This document shows positions 41,911-49,878 of a DNA stretch of 64,000 bases, in pieces (within the stretch, counting starts at the first letter, position 1; the number at the start of each line of letters is the position of its first letter). The stretch is from Paracoccaceae bacterium. GTDB lineage: Bacteria > Pseudomonadota > Alphaproteobacteria > Rhodobacterales > Rhodobacteraceae. Both the position numbers and the translations under genes were made by a program. The stretch is from assembly GCA_003605175.1 (NCBI GenBank), contig QWDA01000001.1:496001-560000 (forward strand), read 5' to 3'. Below the pieces are notes generated by a model, which worked only from the letters and a program-made list of their open reading frames with translations, had not been told where the DNA came from and did no database searches.

Positions 41911-42423
41911 CTACCGGAAGCTCGGTTCGACTGCGATCGGTTCCGGCATTCCGACGCGGCGCACGCCCGGCGCTCCTGCCTCGTTCCAGCGGAACAGGGT
42001 GACATGCCACAGGCCGGGCCGTCGTCGCGAGGGGTCGATCAGGCCCGCATGTCCGGCGTCCCGGATCCTTTCGGCAGCCTTCCAGGGCAACGGTTCCTCG
42101 CCGGCCTCAAGCGCGCTGCGCCAGGGTTGCCGAGCGAGGTCGTAGAGCGTCGCCGCGTCCGGGTTGCGGAGGTCGAGGAGCGCACACCGGTCCAGCTCAT
42201 AGGTGAGGAGGACGCGGGGAGGGTCGTCCGGTTTCACATATTGCCCGATGGCGATGCGGGCGCTGAGTTCGTCCGGGCTCAGATAGAGCGCGTCCTGACC
42301 CTTTCGGTTGAAGCGGGCGGCGGGACGGTCCGGGTGGCCGCGCGCGAGGCTCAGTTCCGCGTCCCGGGCGAAGGCGATCTTCACGAAAGTGCCGCCGACC
42401 CGGGTGAGGATCGCATCAGGCAT
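41911..42423 (-). CDS. RES-domain protein (candidate NAD+ phosphorylase), without Xre partner
   Basis: The 170-residue protein matches the RES fold: RxxxxxxDRPAARFNRKGQDALYLSPDELSARIAIGQYV near the N-terminus, LLTYELDRCALLDLRNPDA, and GLIDPSRRRPGLWHVTLFRWN near the end. The defining residues would be R38 (or R40), E52 and S132, with Y47 also conserved in the family. RES toxins degrade NAD+ by phosphorolysis and normally pair with an upstream Xre-type antitoxin. No such gene is adjacent, since the neighbour upstream is an EI24 membrane protein. So it may be a solitary RES enzyme or not a toxin at all. Confidence 0.78.
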   Translation of the reverse strand: MPDAILTRVGGTFVKIAFARDAELSLARGHPDRPAARFNRKGQDALYLSPDELSARIAIGQYVKPDDPPRVLLTYELDRCALLDLRNPDAATLYDLARQPWRSALEAGEEPLPWKAAERIRDAGHAGLIDPSRRRPGLWHVTLFRWNEAGAPGVRRVGMPEPIAVEPSFR

Positions 42424-42427
42424 GGCG

Positions 42428-43129
42428 TCAGGCCGTCTGCCGCCGGCTTTCCAGCCTGTGGAACAGATGGGTGAAGGTGGCGGCGCCGAGGATCGGGATG
42501 AAGAGGTTCACCACCGGCAGCGTCAGCGGTGCGGCCATCAGCGCGCCGGCGGCCCAGATCGTCGCGGCGTGGCGGCGGCGGGCGGCTTTGGCGCCGGCGC
42601 GGCCGAGGCGGCGCAGCGCGACGAGCTGGAAATATTCGCGGCCGAGCAGGAACCCGTTCAGCGCGATGAAGATGATGGGCGCGACGGGGGCGAGGAAGAG
42701 ATAGGTGATGAGCGCGAGGATGTTCGCGGCGATCAGGACGCCCATGGCGGAAAGCCCGTCGCGGAGGCCCTCGGCGAGGCCGAGGGGCGTGGCGGGCGGC
42801 AGGCCCGGGTAGTGGCGCTCCTCGACCGCGTCGGCCACCTCGTCGAGGAAGAGCGAGATGAAGGCCGAGGCGACCGGCATCATCAGGAAGACCGAGAGCA
42901 CCAGCATCAAGGGGATCGCGGCCCAGGAGACCGCGTCGTCGATCCAGTCGATCTCGCCGACCCAGGGCAAGTAGAGCGTGTCGGGCAGGAGCCAGCCGAG
43001 CCCGGCCGCGACGAGCCAGGACAGGCCCGCCAGCAACGCCACGGTGAGGCCCAGCCCCTTCAGGAGCACCGCGCGGAAGCGCGGGTCGGTGATCTGGGCC
43101 AGCGCGGCGAGGAAGGAATTGAGGATCAT
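42428..43129 (-). CDS. EI24/CysZ-type membrane protein
   Basis: The 233-residue protein has about four to six hydrophobic segments and the EI24 signature: LSVFLMMPVASAFISLFLDEVADAVEERHYPGLPPA and NGFLLGREYFQLVALRR. EI24-domain proteins include CysZ sulfate transporters, but without cys genes nearby a sulfate role is only possible. Its start overlaps the stop of the nitroreductase gene by four bases, and it ends five bases before the RES gene start, so the three form one unit. Confidence 0.87.
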   Translation of the reverse strand: MILNSFLAALAQITDPRFRAVLLKGLGLTVALLAGLSWLVAAGLGWLLPDTLYLPWVGEIDWIDDAVSWAAIPLMLVLSVFLMMPVASAFISLFLDEVADAVEERHYPGLPPATPLGLAEGLRDGLSAMGVLIAANILALITYLFLAPVAPIIFIALNGFLLGREYFQLVALRRLGRAGAKAARRRHAATIWAAGALMAAPLTLPVVNLFIPILGAATFTHLFHRLESRRQTA

Positions 43130-43704
43130 GCGTCGAGCCAGGTGGTGATCGCGTCGAGATCGGGGCGCGGGCGCTCGGGCGGGGCGTTGCGCGGGGTGCC
43201 GATATGGATGAGACCGGCGATGAATTCGCCTTCGGCGAGGCCGAGTTCGGTCTGCGCGAAGCCGGGATCGTGCGAGGCCCAGCCGGAAAGCCAGTTGGCG
43301 CCCCAGCCCGAGGCGAGCGCGGCGTTGAGCATGGCGGTGCAGACCGCGCCCGCCGAGAGGATCTGTTCGATCTCGGGCACCTTGGCGACCGACTGCGGCC
43401 GGGCCACCACGGCGACCGCGAGATCGGCCTGGGCGAACTGCGATTGCATCTTGTCGATCTTCTCGGACTCGATCCCCAGTGCGGCGCCGCGGGCGGGCAC
43501 GGCGGCGGCGAGCCGTTCGAGCGCGCCGCGTTCCAGCACGATGAAGCGCCAGGGTTCGAGCTTGCCGTGATCGGGGCTGCGCGCGGCGGCCTCGAGGATC
43601 GGACGCAGCGCGGCGCGGTCGGGCACCGGGGCGGTCAGGGTCTTGGCCGGGGTCGAGCGGCGCGAGAGCAGGAAGGCCAGGGCCTCGGGGTTCGGATTTG
43701 GCAT
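43126..43704 (-). CDS. Nitroreductase family protein (YdjA-like)
   Basis: The 192-residue FMN-dependent protein has the FMN-phosphate-binding start LSRRSTPAKTLTAPVP, AARSPDHGKLEPWRFIVL, the central AGAVCTAMLNAALASGWGANWLSGW and the C-terminal FIAGLIHIGTPRNAPPERPRP. This short form is the YdjA class of NAD(P)H nitroreductases; the physiological substrate is unknown. First gene of a three-gene unit with EI24 and RES. Confidence 0.92.
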   Translation of the reverse strand: MPNPNPEALAFLLSRRSTPAKTLTAPVPDRAALRPILEAAARSPDHGKLEPWRFIVLERGALERLAAAVPARGAALGIESEKIDKMQSQFAQADLAVAVVARPQSVAKVPEIEQILSAGAVCTAMLNAALASGWGANWLSGWASHDPGFAQTELGLAEGEFIAGLIHIGTPRNAPPERPRPDLDAITTWLDA

Positions 43705-43752
43705 CGGATCTCCAGTGTCGTCCGGGTCATGTCGGTATCGCGGCCGGGCCGG

Positions 43753-44865
43753 TCAAGCACCGAGGCCGAAACCCTGGGCGAGATCGGCGATCCAGTCGTC
43801 GACGAAACGGTCGAATTGCGGACCCGGCTGGCGGGCAGCGAGCGTCGCGGCCATGGGGTCGGGCACCCGGATCGCGCTGCCCGAGAGCTCTTCCATGACA
43901 GCGTGGCCGCAGAACGGAACGTGGGCCTCGGAATAGCCGCCTTCATGGACGAGGACCAGCCTGCCGCCGCAGATTTCCGCCGCCAGTGCCTTGGTTTTCT
44001 GCGTCATGGCGCGGAAGGTCTCTTGCGTGGCGAGCATCCGTGAGAGCGGGTCGAAGGCACCGGCATCGTAGCCGCAGGCAACGACGATGGCGTCCGGCGC
44101 GAACGCGCGGATCGCCGGCAGCGCGATCCGGTCGAGCGCGGCGAGATAGGCCTTGTGGCCGGCGCCGGGCGGCAGAGGAAGATTGAAGTTCGCGCCGTAA
44201 CCTGTTCCTTTACCGAGATCTTCGGCGCTGCCGGTGTCGAGCGGGTAGTTGCGTTCCTGGTGCAGCGAGATCGTGAGCACGTCGGGGTCTTCGTAGAAGA
44301 TCGCCTCGGTGCCGTTGCCGTGATGCACGTCCCAGTCGAGCACCGCGATGCGGCTTGCCTTGCCTTCGGCGCGGGCGGCCTCGATGGCGATGGCGATATT
44401 GGCGAGAAGGCAGAAGCCGTTCGGCCAGTCGGGCAGGCAATGGTGCCCGGGCGGGCGCGAGAGGGCATAGGCGTTGGCGAGCCTGCCGTCGAGCACCGCG
44501 AGGAGCGCGGCCTTGGCGAGGCCGGCGGAGAGGCAGGCGATCTCAAAGCCACCGGGGCCGAAAGGGGTGCGGAGGCCGATCTCGCCGCCGCCCGCGTCGG
44601 ACATCGCCTTGAACCGGTCGAGATAGTGGGCCGGGTGGACGTGGAGCAGGTCGTCGCGCGTGGCGGGATCGGCGGAAGAAAGGTGAAGTTCGGCGGAGAG
44701 GCCACTGACATCCATGATGTTTTTCAGGCGACGCTTGGTTTCCGGGTTTTCGGGCAGCCCGCCAGCGGCGAGCGGCTGGACGAAACCGCCGACCTGCATG
44801 GTGAGCGCATAGGCGCCGCCGGAATGCCAGAAGCAGCGCTCGTCCCAGAAGAAGCCGGTGGTCAT
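43753..44865 (-). CDS. Histone deacetylase-family (acetylpolyamine amidohydrolase-like) protein
   Basis: The 370-residue zinc hydrolase has the arginase/deacetylase fold motifs: RPPGHHCLPDWPNGFCLLANIAIA (catalytic His pair), VLDWDVHHGNGTEAIFYEDPDVLTISLHQ (zinc Asp and His), PLPPGAGHKAYL and ACGYDAGAFDPLS (zinc Asp). The long N-terminal segment with HSGGAYALTMQVGGFVQPL suits class II histone deacetylase-like bacterial proteins. Likely substrates are acetylated amines or acetyl-lysine, not histones. Monocistronic, divergent from the DUF167 gene. Confidence 0.93.
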   Translation of the reverse strand: MTTGFFWDERCFWHSGGAYALTMQVGGFVQPLAAGGLPENPETKRRLKNIMDVSGLSAELHLSSADPATRDDLLHVHPAHYLDRFKAMSDAGGGEIGLRTPFGPGGFEIACLSAGLAKAALLAVLDGRLANAYALSRPPGHHCLPDWPNGFCLLANIAIAIEAARAEGKASRIAVLDWDVHHGNGTEAIFYEDPDVLTISLHQERNYPLDTGSAEDLGKGTGYGANFNLPLPPGAGHKAYLAALDRIALPAIRAFAPDAIVVACGYDAGAFDPLSRMLATQETFRAMTQKTKALAAEICGGRLVLVHEGGYSEAHVPFCGHAVMEELSGSAIRVPDPMAATLAARQPGPQFDRFVDDWIADLAQGFGLGA

Positions 44866-44895
44866 TGGGCCTGTCCCCCCATTAGGTTTCGCGCC

Positions 44896-45177
44896 ATGGC
44901 GCGCCCCAAGGCCAAGGATCTACCGGACCTGACGCATCTCGCAAGAGCGGGGGCGGAGATTGCCGTGCGGGTGACGCCCGGCGCGGCGCGGGCCGGGATC
45001 GATCCGCCGGGGCCGGAGGGTGGTCCGCTGCGGATCCGGGTGGGCGAGCTGCCCGAGAAGGGCCGCGCCACGGCGGCGGCGCAGGCGCTTCTGGCGAAGG
45101 CCCTGGGCATCGCGAAGACGCGGCTCGTGCTGGTCAGCGGCGCCGCGTCGCGGGACAAGGTGTTCCGGATCGATTGA
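44896..45177 (+). CDS. DUF167 (YggU-like) family protein
   Basis: The 93-residue protein shows the DUF167 pattern IAVRVTPGAARAGIDPPG...LRIRVGELPEKGRATAAAQALLAKALGIAKTRLVLVSGAASRDKVFRI. The family is widespread, small and soluble, with a known fold but no assigned function. ATG at 44896 is used; the frame is open for a long way upstream over the antisense of the deacetylase gene. Confidence 0.92.
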   Translation: MARPKAKDLPDLTHLARAGAEIAVRVTPGAARAGIDPPGPEGGPLRIRVGELPEKGRATAAAQALLAKALGIAKTRLVLVSGAASRDKVFRID

Positions 45178-45187
45178 GCGGGGGGGG

Positions 45188-45427
45188 TCAGCCCTTCGAC
45201 GGGCGCAGCCGGTAGACGCCTTCGGGCAGGTTCAGGGCGGCGGCGAGATCGCGGAGCTGGGAGGGCGACAGGGTGATGGTGAGCACCGTGTCGTTGCGCG
45301 GATCGAGCTGTTCGAGGGTCACGCAATCGTCGAAGGCGTTGACGATCACGTCTTCCTGACGATGCGCCGCGGGTTCGTCGACCAGGGTGATCACGGTGGC
45401 GTCGAAATCGTGCTCGATGGTGAACAT
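45188..45427 (-). CDS. Small conserved hypothetical protein
   Basis: A 79-residue acidic protein (MFTIEHDFDATVITLVDEP...LEQLDPRNDTVLTITLSPSQLRDLAAALNLPEGVYRL) predicted to be a beta-alpha protein. I recognise similar short proteins in Rhodobacterales but no name. ATG at 45427 is the only reasonable start. It converges with the DUF167 gene ten bases away. Confidence 0.68.
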   Translation of the reverse strand: MFTIEHDFDATVITLVDEPAAHRQEDVIVNAFDDCVTLEQLDPRNDTVLTITLSPSQLRDLAAALNLPEGVYRLRPSKG

Positions 45428-45566
45428 GGGTCCGGGTCTCCGCTGGCTGCCTCTCTCGGGCCTAGCGTGGCACGTTTGCCGGGGCAAGGCGCCGCCGGGG
45501 GAGTTCCCGCTGGACCCGGGCGCGGGTGGCTGTATCATTGCGGAAAACGAAGGTCAGAGGCAGCGA

Positions 45567-46268
45567 ATGCGGATCCTTTCCATCCTGTGCGCCTGCGTGG
45601 CGCTTGTCGGCTGCGACGGTGTGGTCGTGTCGGACGGCGGCGGCACGGCGCCCACGAGCCAATCCTCCTCCGGCCCCTCGCGGGGCTCGCTCCAGATGTT
45701 CCGGGCGGTGGTGGCGCGGGTCGAGCCGGTGGCCGAACAGGTCTGCCGCGAACGGACCCGGGGCGCGAACTGCAATTTCAAGATCGAGGTCGTCGACGAT
45801 CCGCGGGAGCCGCCCAACGCATATCAGCGGCTCGACCAGAGCGGGCGTCCGGTGCTGGGCTTCACCGTGGCGCTGATCGCGGATGTGCAGAATGCCGACG
45901 AGCTGGCCTTCGTGATGGGCCACGAGGCGTCGCACCATATCGAGGGGCATATCCCGCAGACCCAGCAGCGGGCGATCGAGGGCGCTCTTCTGGGCAGCGT
46001 GGTTGCGACCGTGCTGGGCGGCAGCGCCGAGACGGTGCAGACGGCGCAGCGGATCGGCGGCACGGTGGGCGCGCGGCGATTCGCCAAGGAATTCGAGCTG
46101 GAGGCCGATGCGCTGGGCACTGTGATCACCAAGCGCGCCGGGTTCGACCCGGTTCGCGGCGCGCAGTATTTCAGCCGTATCCCCGATCCGGGCAACCAGT
46201 TCCTTGGCACCCACCCGCCGAACAGCCAGCGGATTGCCACCGTGAGGCGTGTGGCGGCCTCGCTCTGA
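45567..46268 (+). CDS. M48-family zinc metalloprotease lipoprotein
   Basis: The 233-residue protein starts with a lipoprotein signal (MRILSILCACVALVGC, lipobox ending at Cys16) and carries the HExxH zinc motif in AFVMGHEASHHIEGH with the third ligand in EFELEADALG, as in the Oma1/YcaL/BepA branch of M48 proteases. Such proteins act on outer-membrane or periplasmic protein quality control. The C-terminal THPPNSQRIATVRR motif is typical of this branch. No TPR domain follows, so it is the short form. It ends 10 bases before the FNR-type box of the next unit. Confidence 0.9.
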   Translation: MRILSILCACVALVGCDGVVVSDGGGTAPTSQSSSGPSRGSLQMFRAVVARVEPVAEQVCRERTRGANCNFKIEVVDDPREPPNAYQRLDQSGRPVLGFTVALIADVQNADELAFVMGHEASHHIEGHIPQTQQRAIEGALLGSVVATVLGGSAETVQTAQRIGGTVGARRFAKEFELEADALGTVITKRAGFDPVRGAQYFSRIPDPGNQFLGTHPPNSQRIATVRRVAASL

Positions 46269-46278
46269 CAGCCTTGAA

Positions 46279-46292
46279 TTGATCTCGATCAA
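46279..46292. promoter_or_regulatory. Perfect FNR/FnrL-type box upstream of the DUF6455 pair
   Basis: TTGATCTCGATCAA is an exact TTGAT-N4-ATCAA palindrome, the consensus of FNR/FnrL/FixK-type regulators in Rhodobacterales. It lies 58 bases before the first DUF6455 start codon and after the stop of the protease gene, so it is positioned for activation under low oxygen. A match this exact, intergenic and upstream of a same-strand gene pair is unlikely to be chance. Confidence 0.78.
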
Positions 46293-46350
46293 GGCGTTTC
46301 ACCGCTTTCCGTGAGAGCCTCTCCCGGCATTGAGCCAGGAGGGGCCCGCC

Positions 46351-46611
46351 ATGTGCAACGCATCCCGATTCGAACAGCATGCCCGGCTAGTCGCCCGCAT
46401 GGGAGATGCGCTCGGGGTGGATCTCGAGACCCGCGTGCAATCCGGGGAGTTGCCGCCGGAGGTTCTCGACGATCTCGTCTTCGAATGCCTGGGATGCCCG
46501 AAGCCGGGCACGTGCGAACGCTGGCTCGATGCGCAAGAGGAGCCCGTGACGGCGGCGCCGGAATACTGCCGCAACAAGATTGCGCTCGAAGCGATGGCGG
46601 CGCAGCGGTGA
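46351..46611 (+). CDS. DUF6455-type cysteine-rich small protein (first of a pair)
   Basis: The 86-residue protein starts at ATG 46351 after an AGGAGG ribosome-binding site. Its helical N-terminus is followed by CLGCPKPGTCERW and, 17 residues on, EYCRNK. The same Cys-x2-Cys-x5-Cys ... Tyr-Cys pattern occurs in the next gene. This pattern and size fit the DUF6455 family of Rhodobacterales as I recall it. Four cysteines could bind a metal or form disulfides; no signal peptide is seen, so a cytoplasmic metal site is more likely. An FNR-type box precedes it. Confidence 0.75.
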   Translation: MCNASRFEQHARLVARMGDALGVDLETRVQSGELPPEVLDDLVFECLGCPKPGTCERWLDAQEEPVTAAPEYCRNKIALEAMAAQR

Positions 46612-46829
46612 CTGGCGCCGGGGCTGCCTGGCGGATGGAGGCGATGTGCGACGCTCTGGGCGTGCGCGTGTCGCCGGAGGAGCACGCTGTCATGGCGGGC
46701 CGATGCGCCAATTGCGACAAGGGCGAGCTTTGCCGTCTTTGGCGGATCGTGGGCGTTTCCGAACCGGGCCGGGCGCCGGGCTATTGCCTGAACGCCGAAA
46801 AGATCGAGGCGTTGGCGCTGGCCGGCTAG
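46608..46829 (+). CDS. DUF6455-type cysteine-rich small protein (second of a pair)
   Basis: A 73-residue paralogue of the preceding gene, starting with GTG that overlaps the stop (GTGA). It contains CANCDKGELCRLW and GYCLNAEKIEALA, matching the first protein's spacing, but has a shorter N-terminus. A strong imperfect hairpin follows (46851-46885). Expected to be co-transcribed with the first copy from the FNR-boxed promoter. Confidence 0.73.
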   Translation: MTGAGAAWRMEAMCDALGVRVSPEEHAVMAGRCANCDKGELCRLWRIVGVSEPGRAPGYCLNAEKIEALALAG

Positions 46830-46850
46830 GCCCGGCGTCGGGGAGCAGGT

Positions 46851-46885
46851 TTCGCGTCCGGTGCCCCAGGGGCTCCGGGCGCGAA
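46851..46885. terminator. Long imperfect hairpin after the DUF6455 pair
   Basis: Arms 46851-46867 and 46869-46885 pair over 17 bases with two mismatches (TTCGCG... / ...CGCGAA). It lies 21 bases after the second DUF6455 stop and before malQ; no T-tract follows. The remaining intergenic stretch to 46977 shows nothing further. Confidence 0.55.
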
Positions 46886-46977
46886 ACGCGTTCGGGACAT
46901 GCGCTTTTCGCCATTGAACCCCTTGGATTTCCGCGTTTCTATCGTTTCGAACAGGCGGTGAGCGGGGATCCGGAAAT

Positions 46978-48870
46978 ATGGCCGACGCGCGTGATGCGCT
47001 TGCCGCGCTCGAGGGCGTCGCGCGGGACTATCAGGATCAGACCGGACAGCACCGGACCGCATCGCCGGAAGCGCTTTCGGCCATTCTCACGGCGCTGGGC
47101 CATGTTGCGGGCGCCGATGGCGGGTTCGACGCGGCGCTGGCCGCGGAGGTGGCGCGGCGGGCGGCGCGGGTGCTGCCGGAGTGGCTCGTTATGGCCGAGG
47201 GGAGCGTGCCCCCGGTCGTGCCCGAGGGGGCGTGGCGGCTGACCCTGGAGGACGGGGCGGAGCTCGAGGGCAGGGGCGCCTTGCCCGCGCTGCCCCTGGG
47301 CCGGCACCGGCTGAAGGCGGGCGGTGAGAGCTGTTGGCTGCTCTCTGCGCCGCCGGCCCTGCCGCTGCCCGAACGGGGCTGGGGCGTGGTGCTGCCGCTC
47401 TACGGGCTGCGCGATGCGGCGACGGGCGGGCTGGGCGATTATCGCGACCTTGCCGAGGCGCTGCGCGCGCTCGGCGGGCTTGGCGCCGGGTTCGTCGGCA
47501 TCAACCCGATCCATGCGGGTCTGCCGACCGATCCGGGGGCGATCAGCCCCTATTCGCCCTCGCACCGGCGCCGCTTCGCGGTGATGCATCTCCATGCGCC
47601 GGGCGAGGTACCGGCGCCGGGCGGCGATCTGGTGGATTATCCGGCGGCGATCTCGGCGCGGATGGCCGCGCTTTCGGCGGCGTTCGCGGCAGGCGGCGGG
47701 GCGGATCCGGGCTTCGCCTCCTATCTGGCCCGCGAGGGCGAAGCGCTGGAGCTCTTCGCGACCTACGAGGCGCTGGCCGAGGTCTACGGGCCTTGCTGGG
47801 ACCGCTGGCCCTTGGCGCTGCAATCGGCCGAGGCGCCCGAGGTGGCGGCGTTCCGGGCGGAGAACGCAGCGCGGATCCGCTTTCATTCCTGGCTGCAATA
47901 CCTTGCCGAAAAACAGCTTTCCGAGGTCGCGTCCGACGCGCGCGGAGCCGGGATGGCGCAGGGGCTCTATCTCGACCTTGCCGTCGGCACCCATCCGAAC
48001 GGGGCCGAGACCTGGTGCGACCCGGAGCCCTTCGCCTATGGCGTCTCGCTCGGCGCGCCGCCGGATTCGTTCTCCGAGACCGGGCAGGTCTGGCACGTGG
48101 CGCCGTTCAACCCGCGCGCCCTGGCGGCGGACGGGTTTGCGGCGCTGGCGGCGACCTTGCGCACGCAACTGAAATTCGCGGGCATGCTGCGGGTCGATCA
48201 TGTCCTGGGCTTCGAGCGGGCCTTCTGGGTGCCCCGGAGCGGCGCGGGAACCTATGTGACGATGCCGCGCGAGGCGATGCTGGCCGTGGTGCGGATCGAG
48301 GCGGCGCGGGCCGGCGCGGTGATTGTCGGCGAGGATCTCGGGAACATTCCCAAAGGGTTGCAGGACGCACTTCAGGCTTCTGGGGTGCTGGGTTGCCGGG
48401 TGGCGATGTTCGAGCACGGCCGGCCGGCGGCGGACTACCCCGAGGCGGTGCTGACCGCGTTCGGTACCCATGACCTGCCGACCTGGCGCGGCTGGCGCGA
48501 GGGGCGCGACATCGCGGCGCGGCGGCAGATCGGCGGGATGGATGCGGCCGACGACGCCTGGCTGTCGCAGGAGCGCGCCGCCGAGGTGGCGCGGTTCGAC
48601 GCGGTGCTGGGCGAGGCGCCGGGCGATCCGGACACTCTCCACGGCTTTCTGGGCGCCACGCCCTCGCGGCTTGTGGCGCTGCAGATCGAGGACATCCTCG
48701 ACGTCGCCGACCAGCCGAACCTGCCGGGCACGGTGGATGAGTACCCGAATTGGCGGCGGCGGCTGCCGGTGGGGGCGGCGGGGCTTGCCGGCGAGCCCCG
48801 GCTGGCCCGGGCGGCGGAGATCATGGCCGGGGCCGGACGCGCTGGCGCAGGGCGCCGGGGCGACGTATAG
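46978..48870 (+). CDS. malQ: 4-alpha-glucanotransferase (amylomaltase, GH77)
   Basis: Transfers maltooligosyl units between alpha-1,4-glucans, acting in maltodextrin or glycogen metabolism. The 630-residue protein has an N-terminal bacterial extension and the GH77 barrel: GVVLPLYGLRDAATGGLGDYRDL, SPYSPSHRRRFAV, catalytic Asp in RVDHVLGFERAFWVP, acid Glu in VGEDLG and the third Asp in GTHDLPTWRGW. No glycogen operon genes flank it. It is followed nine bases later by the KpsF/KdsD-type gene. Confidence 0.93.
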   Translation: MADARDALAALEGVARDYQDQTGQHRTASPEALSAILTALGHVAGADGGFDAALAAEVARRAARVLPEWLVMAEGSVPPVVPEGAWRLTLEDGAELEGRGALPALPLGRHRLKAGGESCWLLSAPPALPLPERGWGVVLPLYGLRDAATGGLGDYRDLAEALRALGGLGAGFVGINPIHAGLPTDPGAISPYSPSHRRRFAVMHLHAPGEVPAPGGDLVDYPAAISARMAALSAAFAAGGGADPGFASYLAREGEALELFATYEALAEVYGPCWDRWPLALQSAEAPEVAAFRAENAARIRFHSWLQYLAEKQLSEVASDARGAGMAQGLYLDLAVGTHPNGAETWCDPEPFAYGVSLGAPPDSFSETGQVWHVAPFNPRALAADGFAALAATLRTQLKFAGMLRVDHVLGFERAFWVPRSGAGTYVTMPREAMLAVVRIEAARAGAVIVGEDLGNIPKGLQDALQASGVLGCRVAMFEHGRPAADYPEAVLTAFGTHDLPTWRGWREGRDIAARRQIGGMDAADDAWLSQERAAEVARFDAVLGEAPGDPDTLHGFLGATPSRLVALQIEDILDVADQPNLPGTVDEYPNWRRRLPVGAAGLAGEPRLARAAEIMAGAGRAGAGRRGDV

Positions 48871-48879
48871 GGAGGCCCC

Positions 48880-49878
48880 ATGAGGCAAACCAGTGCAGAA
48901 CCCGCGGACGGGCAGGCGAACGGAGACGTGGCGCTTGCCGCGCTCTGCCGCTCGGCCCTGATCGACGAGGCCGAGGCGGTCCGCGCCTTCGCCGAACGGA
49001 TGGGCCCGGAGATGGTCGCCGCGGTGCGGCTGATCCACGAATCGACCGGCCCGCTGATCGTCGCCGGGATCGGCAAGTCTGGCCATGTGGCGGGCAAGAT
49101 CGCCTCGACCTTCCGGTCACTGGGCAAGGCGGCGATCTTCCTGCATCCGGGCGAGGCGAGCCACGGGGATCTGGGCCTTGTGGGCGCCGATTGCGTGCTC
49201 CTGATCCTGTCGAATTCGGGCGAGACCACCGAGCTTTCGGACCTGCTGCATTACGCGCGGGTGCATGGCAATCCGATCGTGGCGGTGACGGCGCTGGAGA
49301 GTTCCACGCTGGCGCGGGCGGCGCAGGTGACGATCGCCCATGGCAAGGTGGCGGAGGTCGATCCGAACGGGCTCGCGCCCACCACCTCGACCACGCTGTC
49401 GCTGGCCATCGGCGACGCGCTCGCTGTGGGCGTGACGCAGCTTCTGGGCACCCAGCCCGAGGATTTCCGGCGCTATCATCCGGGCGGCAAGCTCGGGACC
49501 ATGCTGCTGACGGTGGGCGACCTGATGGCGCGGGGCGATGCGCTGCCGCTTGTCGCGCCGGGCGACAGCATGGCCGAGACCGTGGTGACGATGACCGAGA
49601 AGGCGCTGGGCGTGGCCATCGTGGTCGAGGGTGGCGCGCTTTGCGGGATCATCACCGATGGCGACATGCGCCGCCACGCGGACCGGCTCTGGACCTCGAA
49701 GGCGGGAGAGATCGCGACGCGGGGGCCGGTCACGGTGCGCCCGGAGATGCTGGCGACGGAGGCGCTGCGGCTGATGACCGAAAGGAAGATCACGAGCTTC
49801 GTCGTGACCGGCGCGGATGGCCGGCTGGAGGGGCTCTTGCACATGCATGACGTGCTGCGTGCGGGGGTGGTCCTGTGA
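48880..49878 (+). CDS. D-arabinose-5-phosphate isomerase (KpsF/GutQ/KdsD family)
   Basis: Converts ribulose-5-P to arabinose-5-P, the precursor of Kdo. The 332-residue protein has an SIS domain (about 40-175; GKSGHVAGKIASTFRSLGKAAIFLHPGEASHGDLG, LSNSGETTEL, the PTTSTTLSLAIGDALAV loop) and a C-terminal CBS pair (about 210-330). It is coupled to the KdsB-like gene by a four-base overlap, so both act in one sugar-activation pathway. KpsF (capsule) and KdsD (LPS) forms cannot be told apart here. Confidence 0.9.
   Translation: MRQTSAEPADGQANGDVALAALCRSALIDEAEAVRAFAERMGPEMVAAVRLIHESTGPLIVAGIGKSGHVAGKIASTFRSLGKAAIFLHPGEASHGDLGLVGADCVLLILSNSGETTELSDLLHYARVHGNPIVAVTALESSTLARAAQVTIAHGKVAEVDPNGLAPTTSTTLSLAIGDALAVGVTQLLGTQPEDFRRYHPGGKLGTMLLTVGDLMARGDALPLVAPGDSMAETVVTMTEKALGVAIVVEGGALCGIITDGDMRRHADRLWTSKAGEIATRGPVTVRPEMLATEALRLMTERKITSFVVTGADGRLEGLLHMHDVLRAGVVL

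Noticed and set aside
41911-43704. A RES-Xre toxin-antitoxin pair
   Set aside because: No Xre-type helix-turn-helix gene is adjacent on either side.
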